From Legionella genomosp. 1 (GTDB lineage: Bacteria; Pseudomonadota; Gammaproteobacteria; Legionellales; Legionellaceae): a DNA stretch of 14,470 nucleotides. This document shows positions 14,184-14,470 of this stretch, in pieces. The notes under the pieces are model-generated. The model saw nothing but the letters and a program-made list of their open reading frames with translations, was not told the DNA's origin and did no database searches. Position numbers and translations under genes: made by a program. Positions within the stretch are counted from its first letter, which is position 1. Each line of letters opens with the position of its first letter. The DNA is taken from the NCBI GenBank assembly GCA_945901965.1, contig CAMDMN010000025.1, positions 1 through 14,470 on the forward strand. The letters are read 5' to 3'.

Positions 14184-14470
14184 ATCGCTGTCCTATTACT
14201 TACGAAATCATAAGTCATGAAGAAAAATATTCAGAGCGAGGGCTACGACTCATTTCTCCTCAATTAAAAGATCTTAATCCTTTAGAATTAAGCGCCGATG
14301 AGCAAAGGAGAGAAGCATTAGATCGTGTAGGAAAAATGTCTATTCAAGGTGTACAAAAGAAGTTAAGTGCACAATTAAAAATAAAAGCTGGATTCTTTGA
14401 AATAGTTGATCAAAATGGCCAATACATTCTAAAACCACAATCTGACATCTATCAAGAATTGCCAGAAAAT
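14180..14470 (+). CDS. hipT: HipT-like serine/threonine kinase toxin, N-terminal part (continues beyond the window)
   Basis: Starts at an ATG overlapping the hipS stop (ATGA) and stays open for 97 codons to the window edge. It opens MNRCPITYEIISHEEKYSERG, unlike a HipA N-terminus but like kinases that lack the N-subdomain. The Gly-rich ATP-loop is SIQGVQKKL with Ser54, Ile55, Gln56 and Gly57; Ser54 is the likely autophosphorylation site by analogy with HipA/HipT. YILKPQ has the probable ATP-binding Lys85, and ELPEN begins the conserved 'PENE' stretch of the family. The catalytic Asp and DFD-type metal motif lie outside the window. By analogy the substrate may be an aminoacyl-tRNA synthetase (TrpS for E. 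coli HipT), but this cannot be judged here. Confidence 0.88.
   Translation, partial: MNRCPITYEIISHEEKYSERGLRLISPQLKDLNPLELSADEQRREALDRVGKMSIQGVQKKLSAQLKIKAGFFEIVDQNGQYILKPQSDIYQELPEN

Overview
The window looks like chromosomal DNA of an AT-rich gammaproteobacterium, probably a host-associated member of the Legionellales/Coxiella/Rickettsiella kind. This is inferred from the gene set (ErpA, MnmA, the yceD-rpmF-plsX-fab cluster, tmk-holB-tatD, AnmK), the low GC content, the many palindromic repeats between genes, and an MFS carrier of the type common in intracellular gammaproteobacteria. No taxonomic marker gene is present, so the placement is tentative.

Layout. Positions 1-155 hold a palindromic repeat unit. 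Two minus-strand genes follow, mnmA (tRNA 2-thiolation) and erpA (iron-sulfur carrier), transcribed leftwards. From 1767 everything is on the plus strand. First comes the ribosome/lipid block yceD-rpmF-plsX-fabH-fabD-fabG-acpP, which couples bL32 synthesis to phospholipid and fatty-acid initiation and elongation. Then comes the envelope/replication block mltG, tmk, holB, tatD, anmK (peptidoglycan chain termination, dTMP kinase, clamp-loader delta prime, a TatD nuclease, and recycling of anhydro-MurNAc). fabF and pabC, often found between acpP and mltG in relatives, are not there; a perfect 16-bp palindrome sits at that spot. A 350-bp repeat-rich gap (11718-12067) precedes an MFS transporter. 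The right end carries a toxin-antitoxin operon of the three-gene HipBST type: hipB (DNA-binding antitoxin), hipS (a free-standing HipA N-subdomain) and the start of hipT (kinase), which runs off the window.

Repeats are the most unusual aspect. Almost every larger gap holds a palindromic element: 1-155, 5421-5628, 6863-6896, 8073-8099, 11726-12027 and 13363-13477. The two long units at 1-149 and 11881-12027 have the same flanks in the same orientation, but their hairpin interiors align only when one is inverted. This suggests that the interior has flipped between the inverted arms. A third, oppositely oriented copy (11733-11768) lacks the hairpin altogether. Upstream of hipB are two 18-bp palindromes, 15/18 identical and 72 bp apart. 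One lies over a candidate -10 box and the other inside a perfect 19-bp inverted repeat; they are good candidates for autoregulatory operators.

The best candidate for an uncommon system is the HipBST locus with its paired operators. It appears to be a new instance of a known family rather than a wholly new one. The flip-loop palindromic element is the best candidate for something undescribed.
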